Positions 55,901 through 62,726 of a stretch of 64,000 nucleotides of DNA are shown one piece after another. The stretch is taken from NCBI RefSeq assembly GCF_002217945.1, contig NZ_BCMG01000009.1:62001-126000 (forward strand), in the 5' to 3' direction. Position numbers and translations under genes: made by a program. This DNA comes from Secundilactobacillus silagei JCM 19001. Lineage in GTDB: Bacteria > Bacillota > Bacilli > Lactobacillales > Lactobacillaceae. The notes beneath the pieces are model-generated. The model saw only the letters and a program-made list of their open reading frames with translations, had not been told where the DNA came from and did not search any database. Position 1 is the stretch's first letter. Every line of letters begins with the position of its first letter.

Positions 55901-56667
55901 GTCAAGTACCAGCACCAACTGTTCAAACGGTTACTTGGAACGTTTCAACTGATGAAGTAACTGGCGAGAGTGTTGCCACGCCACAAGGCGCTTACTATGA
56001 GCAGACAGCACCAAACCTGCCAGGTTACATTGCAAAACCAAGTAAGGTTGATCAGCAGGTCTTTGGCAGTGTGGTTGCGCAAGATGTCCCAATGTATAAT
56101 GAGGACGTAGTGGTGACCTATACACCACAACCAACACAACCAACTCAACCGCTACAACCGACTCAGCCAGTACAGCCAACTCAACCAGTACAACCGACTC
56201 AACCAGTACAGCCGACTACTCCAAGTAATCCGGCTCCAGGAACAGAGATTAACAAACCAACGACTCCTGGTAAAGGGGCTACAAAGACCACGACTCCAGG
56301 AACAGCGGTTAACAAGCCGACAACTCCTGGTAAAGGGGCTACAAAGGTCACGAACCCAGGCACAGCAGTTGATAACACAACAACTCCTGGTAACGGTTTG
56401 CAGGCACCACTCGGATCTGGGACTAATGCTGGGACTGCTGAAACGTTAGCAACTTCGGCAGCAGCTGGTGTTGTTTCAAATACTTCGGCAACAACTCAAA
56501 ATGGTTCGGTTGCAGAAGGTCAAGCTAATGTTTCAACCGTTAACCAGCAGAAGTTGCCACAAACCAATGAGCAGAGTCATTCAGCAGTTGGTTTGGGCAT
56601 CTTGGGATTGTTGACCAGCATGTTAGGTTTGGTTGGTCTGAAACGGCGCAAACGTGATGATGAGTAA
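49903..56667 (+). CDS. Giant LPxTG-type adhesin with KxYKxGKxW signal and mucin-binding-type repeats (adhesin 1)
   Basis: The 2254-residue wall-anchored protein starts at ATG 49903 after GGGGGG; the paralogues share the same MVGKNN start. Signal peptide about 1-52 contains KAYKAGTRW (KxYKxGKxW with Thr replacing the second Lys) and cleavage after SYA. Residues 53-230 are Thr/Asn/Ser-rich; 235-1215 are a beta-rich N-terminal adhesive region shared with the two paralogues. From about 1220 come five 172-residue units, each a MucBP_2-like half (YVDDxNNGAVVGTP) plus a Mub_B2-like half (TRTITYKVND ... NVSTDEVTG). A PTQP/TTPG-rich wall-spanning stalk (about 2070-2165) and LPQTNE (2218-2223), a helix and RRKRDDE tail complete it. 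Likely role: binding mucus or other host/plant glycans. No sortase or accessory Sec genes are in the window. Confidence 0.93.
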   Translation: MVGKNNHIRTIKSNLKEHYKAYKAGTRWIYASLASLALGAGLLLGSSITSYADTTADNTQQPTATESNATSNTAANTQNAKTATLKTGTNTNASDNVANLKSNDNSASNTNENTENEKNSTATDTGNQSAVQKAPTTVDSPVNNTAADSAKQANTADQNTAQNGQVANGDSANSATSDLTKPVTTTQTAASKKTLIDPTEDQLNAAKANAAAVYATTHQPQEIDALAGGPTEAVTSLKISETAIGTGTNAQDPLTMTLTANAKAGDVYQITIPKNTSLFTFDSIDSLDSAAGTTTTTTGKDGSTILTDTFATDTVTTQNIKLKLTSNYLPDAGMADVGKTVTKNVLFTINGNSQTGVSFTQTVKPTTNLSTVTMLHPDPNTVKALLPNQNYVFGLSVNENDGIPWIDGSTYRVGQVSNYGGSTITIPVPTGFTLDSDTTNKMNAFTDGTTITQSGGKGTTVTIYVPAKAGASAANQGQYNTPQYQIVGAFDVPQTTSAQTLTAGGNVTFSQIVNGDATNNTLTDQADPWKVTIIANQGGTDVGKSGVTAIANGNSSGNPSQLITNHVDDPANLNRFGFTYNSAATTNDATITIAVPNGLDATSIQTPAQGVTIASYLPDTSSYKYTITLANGQTETGTVAAGEKITSTDGSAIRTAVLEPNAVAPGSYTDASTEASSFAVIGQLADKYDDNTTAVKSGDKLTSKIDFSYGPSDNLVKDHKEVVQTVQEALADGQAYLITRPNNQTPGNPSAGTLQIRYDDFRNQNTNKIYEPTFYFVLPKVTTVASVNSLGGMNDDPVHDSRYGGADPTGAQLTQVTGAKVSEFTADNGQTVVKIDYAGTGQTVDVSKTTGYWGGITLANNPDALPGDYPYSVYIVSPKVKLLNTIKPTDPSFVENNPNAYMMNGEAGHGTWNISTASSFFNTSLAQGNKDVNAVADGTSDDKGSSDMTFYDSIVYTSPATDAQDHNATAVINLPTVGDSKGSQYTFNLKGPITVPTNFTTAAGDGTAINPTVLYSTTAQTFNTTDTAPNTTGYVLADQVPADGWSKIRSIIIQVNGIKPNTSTGRIAIDGSVADQTVDGKIVTFHNMAGKTGTLQTAFYGDGSKVVVSSADASIKIVGASTVKARYHYLDANGQDQYIEIPGLTQTVNDNVDTLKDDYPKQAADFTNVEKALIPKGYKLDTGVPTIIDTKNDGAAKLGTVAQYFDDGDFVQYELVGNVTAQVKYVDDDNNGAVVGTPKTISGAPGTSINWDMGTVPTGYRLATGAATTGSYTFHDANNVPFEIQLNHIVDHSTTTTTRTITYKVNDANYPGQVPETQTQTIKWNVSTDEVTGAGVATAQNAYDAQTAPTIPGYTADTPTVAQKAYGSVTGDKLPQAKADDVTVTYTPVAQTAQVEYVDDENNGAVVGTPTTLTGQTAGSASWTADNVPVKYVLAKGQAANGTYRFTNGTDQTVKIHLDHAIAHSTTATTRTIAYKVNDANYPGQVPETQTQTIKWNVSTDEVTGASVATAQNAYDAQTAPTIPGYTADTPTVAQKAYGSVTGDKLPQAKADDVTVTYTPVVQTAQVEYVDDENNGAVVGTPTTLTGQTAGSASWTADNVPVKYVLAKGQAANGTYRFTNGTDQIVKIHLDHAIAHSTTATTRTITYKVNDANYPGQVPETQTQTIKWNVSTDEVTGASVATAQNAYDAQTAPTISGYTADTPTVAQKAYGSVTGDKLPQAKADDVTVTYTPVAQTAQVEYVDDENNGAVVGTPTTLTGQTAGSANWTADNVPVKYVLAKGQAANGTYRFTNGTDQIVKIHLDHAIAHSTTATTRTITYKVNDANYPGQVPETQTQTIKWNVSTDEVTGASVATAQNAYDAQTAPTIPGYTADTPTVAQKAYGSVTGDKLPQAKADDVTVTYTPNDQSVTFEYVDDDNGGAVVGTPTLVKGKTFGKINWNTNDKPTSFQVSTGQAANGTYQFTNESNQIVKIHLNHIIDHTTTTSTRTIHYVVDDPSYAGQVPAPTVQTVTWNVSTDEVTGESVATPQGAYYEQTAPNLPGYIAKPSKVDQQVFGSVVAQDVPMYNEDVVVTYTPQPTQPTQPLQPTQPVQPTQPVQPTQPVQPTTPSNPAPGTEINKPTTPGKGATKTTTPGTAVNKPTTPGKGATKVTNPGTAVDNTTTPGNGLQAPLGSGTNAGTAETLATSAAAGVVSNTSATTQNGSVAEGQANVSTVNQQKLPQTNEQSHSAVGLGILGLLTSMLGLVGLKRRKRDDE
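53563..56130 (+). repeat. 516-bp tandem repeats within adhesin 1
   Basis: Units begin near 53563, 54079, 54595, 55111 and 55627. Units two to four are almost identical at DNA level over the full 516 bp. The first unit is diverged in its first half but identical to the others in its second half, and the last is diverged throughout. The few differences (for example Gly/Ser before VATAQ, Pro/Ser in TIPGYT) allow the copies to be told apart. The pattern implies recent unequal crossing-over or gene conversion. Confidence 0.92.
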
Positions 56668-56724
56668 TTCAAGCATAGAAAAGTAATTTGAGTTCTTTGT
56701 CAACGCAGGTTGATGAAGTATTTT

Positions 56725-56764
56725 AAGAAGATCAATTCATTGATGAATTGGTCTTCTTTTTTTA
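56725..56764 (+). terminator. Terminator after adhesin 1
   Basis: AAGAAGATCAATTCA pairs with TGAATTGGTCTTCTT around TTGA, then TTTT. Very similar to the recO terminator at 31129. Confidence 0.87.
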
Positions 56765-56776
56765 TCTTCACGGTTT

Positions 56777-56790
56777 TGAAAACGCTTTTA
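56777..56790. promoter_or_regulatory. Possible CcpA (cre) site upstream of adhesin 2
   Basis: TGAAAACGCTTTTA matches the cre consensus TGAAARCGYTTTCW with one mismatch, about 95 bases before the -35 box. Confidence 0.45.
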
Positions 56791-56839
56791 CCAATTATTT
56801 TGAATCTAAATGCTAGTAGACCATTTCTTTAAACGATTA

Positions 56840-56945
56840 AGAATTTTTTCAAAAAAACTGGCAATCTAAACCGGACAATCGCCGTTTACAGGCAATATCT
56901 GCCGTTTTACAATTAATTTGTTTAGTAAAGGCGGTTAACAAATAG
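56840..56945 (+). promoter_or_regulatory. Promoter/operator module of adhesin 2
   Basis: TTTACA (56885-56890), 17-base spacer starting GGCAATATCTGC, TACAAT (56908-56913). Upstream is CTGGCAATCTAAA. Downstream the inverted repeat TTGTTTA ... GGTTAACAA overlaps the expected transcription start. All four elements recur upstream of adhesin 3 in the same order. Confidence 0.75.
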
Positions 56946-57037
56946 GAGTAGGACAGGGGTTTGAATGATCAGCTGAACGTTGTTAATTTCTTTACTCAGA
57001 AGTTAACCGTTATTCACATACCGGGAGGGACCAGGAC

Positions 57038-60000
57038 ATGGTTGGTAAGAACAATAACATTAGGACTATAGAAACGAATTTGACAAAACGCTACAAGGCA
57101 TATAAGTCAGGTAAACGATGGATATATGCTAGTTTGGCGAGCATTGCACTTGGCGCTGGACTGCTGCTTGGCGGGAATGCGTCGGCGTATGCTGATACGG
57201 CAACACAAACTGATACAACGCCAATTGAAGCGACCAGTGTAAATGCTAAGACTTCAGCAGATGCAAGTACGACTACAAATAAGGTAGCTGTAAACACTGG
57301 TAATTCTACAAAGGCAGATACAGGTACGGCCACCGTAAATACGGCTAATAAACCAGCAGCAGATCATTCCGATGCGACGACTAGCAGTGCTTCAGATTTA
57401 AATTTGAACACAACGCCTAAGTCAGCTGCGAATAATGATGCGCAATCAGCTGTAACGCAAACGCCCACTACAGTGCAGACACCTCAGACTAAGGGGCAAG
57501 CCCCCGAATCTGAAGCAACGTCAACTGCACCGCAGACTCAGACAAACCAGCCGAATAGTGACGTACCAGCGCCTGTTTCAAGAACTCAGGCAGTTGTGAG
57601 TGATCAGCAATTTAAGACGGCTCAGACTTACACCGCAGCTTTAGTACCACAGGATTTGAAGACATCTCAAATGGCGACCACGGCGGATGCAACGTTAAGT
57701 CTTTCATCACCAGCAGTGGGTTATGGCAGTAACGCCAAAAGTCCGTTGACGGCGACCTTGAAGGTAACCGCTAAAGCGGGTGACGTCTACGTCATTTATA
57801 TTCCGGCTAACACGCCTGTATTTGCATACAGCTCAGTTCAGCCATTATCAAGTACTGTTGGCACGACGGTTGTGAGCCAGCATGCGAGTGGCGCGGCGTT
57901 CACGATTACGAATACCTTCAAAATTGATGCTGTGATCTCACAGGAGATTCAATTTAATTTAGCCAATAACTACGGGGCTACCGATGTTATGGCGGACGTC
58001 GGCAAAACCGTTACCAAGACGATCGACTGGTCAGCAAACGGGGTGAAACAACCCCCAGTGACTTTTACCCAAACGATTAAGCCGACCATCAATTTGACGC
58101 CGGTAGTGATGACTTATCCTAATCAAGAAAACATCCCAGAAGTCGTACCTGATACGAATTACGTCTTTTCCATGAACGTGAACGAAGCTAACGGGGTGCT
58201 AGATAACGGGTATCAATCGGGGCGGGTCAACCGCGGTGATAATTTTGGCGGTTCAACGATCACGATTCCGGTTCCTGCTGGTTTTAAATTAGATGAGGGT
58301 AATACCCAAAAAATTAATGAATTCTCGGACAAAACCACGATCACCCAACCTGGTGGTGCTGGCAGTGTGCTCATCATTAACGTGCCAGCAGGCAGTGGTG
58401 CTGAAAACTGGGAAGCACAGGGTGGCTACCGGTTGGTGGGGTCTTTTGAAATGCCCCAACCAGCAACCGACACCGTTTATACGGCCGATGGCGCGACGAC
58501 CTTTAGCCAAACTATGAATGCCGATGGCGATCAGTTAACTGGCAGCGTGGCGCCTTGGACCGTGAAAATTCTGGGGGTCAATACTGGTGGCAGTAGTGTA
58601 GGTAATGGGGTTGCCGGCACGACCGCCCAAGCTTCCAAGACAAGCTTATTGCTGGATAGTGATCCAACCGATGACCCGTCATTCCTATCAAGCTTTGGTT
58701 TTTATTTGGATTCAGTGACCGATACCAGTGGCGCTAAGATCACCATTACGATTCCGAATGGCCTGGATGCAACTGGTATTCAAACGCCGGCTTCGGCTGT
58801 GAACGCTCAAGTTTATCTGCCGGGAACCACTAGCTATCAATATACCTTAACGTTAGCGGACGGTACGACGGAAGCTGGCAGCGTGAACGCTGGTGAAAAG
58901 GTAACCGCTGCTGATGGGTCAGCAATCAGGAAGGTTGTTTTGACACCTAATTACCTTGCACCTGGTGCCAATACCTCCAGAACCGGTAATTTGGATCCCA
59001 ATAAGACACCAGCTGCACCGTATCAACGCTTTATCGTCGAGGGGCAATTAGCGCACCGGTACGATGATGGCCGAGCGGTTAAATCTGGTGATAAGTTAAC
59101 GTCGACGATCACGCTGGGCTTTGCCAATGAGACGCAACCACAAAAGGGCGCAACTTCTACCATCACGCAAACGGTGGTCGATGCTGTTGCTCTAGCGATT
59201 GGCTACATGCAAGAAGACAGTACAACACCTGGGGTTCAAACGGCTGGTCATCTCGCTGTCCAGGGTGGCGAATACGGTCAGATCTCGAAACAAATTTTTG
59301 AGCCAACTTATTACTTCGTGATTCCTACAGCAACGACGGTGACCAACGTCACGGCTAAATCGGGCGCTAAGATCAGTACTTTTAAAGCCGATGACGGGCA
59401 TACGGTTGTCAAAATTGATTATTCGGGTACGGGGATCACGGTGAACACCGATGAAGCGGCTTCACTGGGTCAGATCAATTTGGCTAACAATCCCGATGCA
59501 TTGCCTGGGGGCTACCCATATTTGATGTATATTGTGTCACCGACCACGTCGCTTTCCAATACGATTAAAGTTGCTGATAAAACTTATACTGATGGCAATC
59601 CGGATGCAGTTTTGATGCAGGGCGGTACTGGTGACTGGCAGATTGTCACCGCTAGTTCGTTTTACAATACGGCACTAGCTAAAGGCAATACGAACAGTGA
59701 CCCAGTCACTCATGGGACTAGTGATGATCAGGGGAGCGCAACGCTGACCTTCTACGATAACGTTGTGTATACCTCATTAGCAGAGGATGCCAAGAATTCC
59801 AATGCTGAAGTAGCGATTAATTTACCGACCATTGGTCAAAATGGGTCGCAGTACACCTTTAATCTGACGGGTCCAATCAAAGTACCGACTCACTACACGG
59901 TCGTTAGCGGCACGGGGGCGCCAATGGATGCAACGGTTCTTTACAGCACCGACTTTCAAAAGGTGACTGGCGATGAAACGACACCGGATACGACGGGGTA

Positions 60001-62305
60001 CGTATCCGCATCTGAAGTGACGGATTGGTCTAAAGTTCGCTCGGTTATCGTAAAAGTAAATGGCATTAAAGCCAATACGGCAACTGGCCGCATTGAACTG
60101 ACGGGGACCACCGCGCAGCCTTTTAACCAGCAAGCCGGCAAAACAGGCAATTTACAGACGGCCTTTTATGGTAACGGTGCTAAAGTCAGTCTGGGTTCCG
60201 ATAATGCGTCAATTAAAATTACGGGGACTTCCACGATTAAAGCGCGTTACCACTATGTAGACGCTAGCGGACAAGATCAGTACGTCTATCTAGACGATTT
60301 AAGCCAGACGCTGACTGACAATACGGATGAATTTAAAAACGATTACCCAACTCAGCCAGCCGGTTTCTCGGCAAAGGATCAGAGTCTCTTGCCGGCCGGT
60401 TATCAACTGGTCACGGATGCAGCCGGCAACGTGACGCCGAAAATTATTGACGGTACTGGTGATGGTGCTGCCAAGTTTGGCACTGTGACACAAGCCTTCT
60501 ATGATGGTGATTTTGTGCAATACGACTTGGTTGATCAAGCCAGCGCGCAGCTGGAATACGTCGATGATGACAACAATGGCACGGTAGTGGGGACGCCAAA
60601 GACGGTCACTGGGGTTACCTCAGGATCAATTAACTGGAACACGAATGATCTGCCAGCATATTACACGTTGTCTAAGGGGCAAGCAGCTAGTGGCACCTAT
60701 ACCTTAACGGCTGAACCGGGTCAAAAAATTCAGATTCATTTGACCCACATCGTTGATCATAGTCAGCAAACGACCACGCGAACGATTCATTATGTCGTTG
60801 CTGATTCAAGCTACCGGGGGACGGTGCCAGTTGATAAAGTACAAACAATCACTTGGGCGGTTTCGACCGATGAAGTTACTGGCCAGGGTGTCGCCACCGC
60901 ACAAAATTTGTATGCGATGCAGACCACACCGGCACTTGCGGGCTACACCCCTAATGTGAGCGAAGTACCGCAAAAAAATTATGGGGCAGTATCAGTCGCT
61001 GATCTGCCAGCAGCGGGCAGCAATGATGTGACCGTGACCTATACGGCTGCTAAACAAGCTGCTACCGTTGAATACGTCGATGATGATCATGACGGCGCCA
61101 TTGTTGGCACGCCAACGACCTTAACTGGGACGACAAATGGTACCGCTAACTGGGATACAGCCAATCAGATTCCCGCCAATTACGCCTTAGCTAAGGGTCA
61201 AGCCGCCAGCGGGATCTATACCTTTACGGTGGAACCTCACCAGTTGATCCAGATTCATCTGGTGCATCAGTTAGCCACTGGGACGGCCACCACTACCCGG
61301 ACGATTACCTACGTGATGGCTAATGGGGATCAGTCCAAGACGCCTTCGCCAGTCGTTGAAACGATGAATTGGAAAACGGTCGTAGATAAGGTGACAGGCA
61401 TTAGTTACGCTGCACCGCTGAACAATTATGCCGCAGTCCCTAATCCGGTCATCACCGGTTACACACCGCACAGTACCGTTAAACAGCTGACTGAAGGACC
61501 AATGTTGACTAGCCAGTTGTCTAAGTTGAATATGAACGTCACCGTGCTCTATACGGCTGATAAGCAGACCGTGGCGATCACGTACGTCAATACGAAGACG
61601 AATCAGCCAATCAAGACGATCGTGGTCACTGGCAAGACGGATGACCCAATTGTGGTGCCTGATCTACCAGGTTATACACTGGATAGAAGCGGCGACCCAA
61701 CCAGCTTTGAACCAGGGCTGACTAAATTCAACGTACCAGCGACGCCAAATGAAGGGTCGGGTAATACTGGCGGTGGATCAGATAATACTGGCACTGGCAC
61801 GACCACAACACCCGGTGATCCGGATACCGGAACGACACCTGATAATCCTGGTGGCACAACGACGCCTGGTAATCCGGACACGACTACGACGCCAGGGGAG
61901 CCTGGTACTGCCATTATCCCTGATAATCCTGATGTAGTTACTACAGTTGATAATACGGGAACGGCAGTAGCGCCAGAAACACCAGCGACTTCGCAGTCTG
62001 AAGGACAAGGGGTAGCCGCTGGCAGTCAAACTTCTGGCGGTAATGTTCAAACCGAATCAACGGCTAAGGGCTTTGCGACTGCGGATGTAAGTACTGAGCA
62101 AGTGCCTGCACAAGCTGGTTTAGCAGTAACAACTAGTACAACTGCCAAGACTAGCGGCCAAGTCAATGATTCGAAGACTAATTCTGGTAAATTACCACAG
62201 ACCAATGAGCGTAATGATCAAGCAGCTGGTTTATCGTTGCTGGGATTAGTGACCGGTATGCTTAGTCTGTTCGGAGTGAAACGGCGCAAGCACGATAATG
62301 GTTAA
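57038..62305 (+). CDS. Giant LPxTG-type adhesin with KxYKxGKxW signal (adhesin 2)
   Basis: The 1755-residue protein has GGAGGG eight bases before ATG 57038. Signal peptide about 1-52 with the exact KAYKSGKRW motif and cleavage after AYA. Low-complexity Thr/Ala/Asn region about 53-210; beta-rich region about 215-1160, alignable by eye with adhesin 1 (for example ADVGKTVTK, NYGGSTITIPVP-like and LANNPDALPG blocks). Two MucBP_2/Mub_B2 units (about 1170 and 1342), then a simpler MucBP module (VAITYVNTKTNQPIKTIVV, about 1511-1570). A Gly/Thr/Pro/Asp-rich stalk (about 1570-1640) and LPQTNE at about 1718, with helix and KRRKHDNG tail. Repeats here are diverged, unlike adhesin 1. Confidence 0.93.
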   Translation: MVGKNNNIRTIETNLTKRYKAYKSGKRWIYASLASIALGAGLLLGGNASAYADTATQTDTTPIEATSVNAKTSADASTTTNKVAVNTGNSTKADTGTATVNTANKPAADHSDATTSSASDLNLNTTPKSAANNDAQSAVTQTPTTVQTPQTKGQAPESEATSTAPQTQTNQPNSDVPAPVSRTQAVVSDQQFKTAQTYTAALVPQDLKTSQMATTADATLSLSSPAVGYGSNAKSPLTATLKVTAKAGDVYVIYIPANTPVFAYSSVQPLSSTVGTTVVSQHASGAAFTITNTFKIDAVISQEIQFNLANNYGATDVMADVGKTVTKTIDWSANGVKQPPVTFTQTIKPTINLTPVVMTYPNQENIPEVVPDTNYVFSMNVNEANGVLDNGYQSGRVNRGDNFGGSTITIPVPAGFKLDEGNTQKINEFSDKTTITQPGGAGSVLIINVPAGSGAENWEAQGGYRLVGSFEMPQPATDTVYTADGATTFSQTMNADGDQLTGSVAPWTVKILGVNTGGSSVGNGVAGTTAQASKTSLLLDSDPTDDPSFLSSFGFYLDSVTDTSGAKITITIPNGLDATGIQTPASAVNAQVYLPGTTSYQYTLTLADGTTEAGSVNAGEKVTAADGSAIRKVVLTPNYLAPGANTSRTGNLDPNKTPAAPYQRFIVEGQLAHRYDDGRAVKSGDKLTSTITLGFANETQPQKGATSTITQTVVDAVALAIGYMQEDSTTPGVQTAGHLAVQGGEYGQISKQIFEPTYYFVIPTATTVTNVTAKSGAKISTFKADDGHTVVKIDYSGTGITVNTDEAASLGQINLANNPDALPGGYPYLMYIVSPTTSLSNTIKVADKTYTDGNPDAVLMQGGTGDWQIVTASSFYNTALAKGNTNSDPVTHGTSDDQGSATLTFYDNVVYTSLAEDAKNSNAEVAINLPTIGQNGSQYTFNLTGPIKVPTHYTVVSGTGAPMDATVLYSTDFQKVTGDETTPDTTGYVSASEVTDWSKVRSVIVKVNGIKANTATGRIELTGTTAQPFNQQAGKTGNLQTAFYGNGAKVSLGSDNASIKITGTSTIKARYHYVDASGQDQYVYLDDLSQTLTDNTDEFKNDYPTQPAGFSAKDQSLLPAGYQLVTDAAGNVTPKIIDGTGDGAAKFGTVTQAFYDGDFVQYDLVDQASAQLEYVDDDNNGTVVGTPKTVTGVTSGSINWNTNDLPAYYTLSKGQAASGTYTLTAEPGQKIQIHLTHIVDHSQQTTTRTIHYVVADSSYRGTVPVDKVQTITWAVSTDEVTGQGVATAQNLYAMQTTPALAGYTPNVSEVPQKNYGAVSVADLPAAGSNDVTVTYTAAKQAATVEYVDDDHDGAIVGTPTTLTGTTNGTANWDTANQIPANYALAKGQAASGIYTFTVEPHQLIQIHLVHQLATGTATTTRTITYVMANGDQSKTPSPVVETMNWKTVVDKVTGISYAAPLNNYAAVPNPVITGYTPHSTVKQLTEGPMLTSQLSKLNMNVTVLYTADKQTVAITYVNTKTNQPIKTIVVTGKTDDPIVVPDLPGYTLDRSGDPTSFEPGLTKFNVPATPNEGSGNTGGGSDNTGTGTTTTPGDPDTGTTPDNPGGTTTPGNPDTTTTPGEPGTAIIPDNPDVVTTVDNTGTAVAPETPATSQSEGQGVAAGSQTSGGNVQTESTAKGFATADVSTEQVPAQAGLAVTTSTTAKTSGQVNDSKTNSGKLPQTNERNDQAAGLSLLGLVTGMLSLFGVKRRKHDNG

Positions 62306-62356
62306 AAATTAGTGGTAATCATTACCACAGTAACTAAAACGAATTTTTATTAATTA

Positions 62357-62417
62357 GAAAACCAGGGGTAATTCATGATGTGATCAATGATCGCCATGAA
62401 TTACCCCTGGTTTTTCA
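62357..62417 (+). terminator. Terminator after adhesin 2
   Basis: AAAACCAGGGGTAATTCATG pairs perfectly with its complement at 62397-62416, followed by T residues; the long loop contains a second small palindrome (TGATCA). Confidence 0.9.
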
Positions 62418-62489
62418 CTTATTTTAAATGAATATTATCTAACCATTAATGGATATTAATGTAAGCGTCACCATTTATTTTGATTTTTT

Positions 62490-62590
62490 TAAAAAGATTG
62501 ACAATCTCAAACGTTGGATAGGTATTTACAGGCAATATTTGCGGGCATACAATGAAATTGTTTAATAAATGGGGTTAACAATCAGGTGTA
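62490..62590 (+). promoter_or_regulatory. Promoter/operator module of adhesin 3
   Basis: TTTACA (62525-62530), 17-base spacer starting GGCAATATTTGC, TACAAT (62548-62553), upstream ATTGACAATCTCAAA and downstream TTGTTTA ... GGTTAACAA, matching the module before adhesin 2. The leader is about 170 bases and longer than that of adhesin 2 by an inserted stretch (about 62590-62680). Confidence 0.75.
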
Positions 62591-62726
62591 CGGGATTGCA
62601 TTTTAATAGTGACGTACCGGTAGTTTGATAAACGTGATTAACCCCCTTTACAGTGTAGCAATGGTTCAATAGTTATCGGCAGGGGAAGCAGTTGCCAGTT
62701 ATTCACATACCAGGAGGGACCAGATT

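Noticed and set aside
53563-56130. CRISPR-like array suggested by regular repeats
   Set aside because: The period is 516 bp, in frame within a protein; no short repeats with unique spacers exist anywhere in the window.
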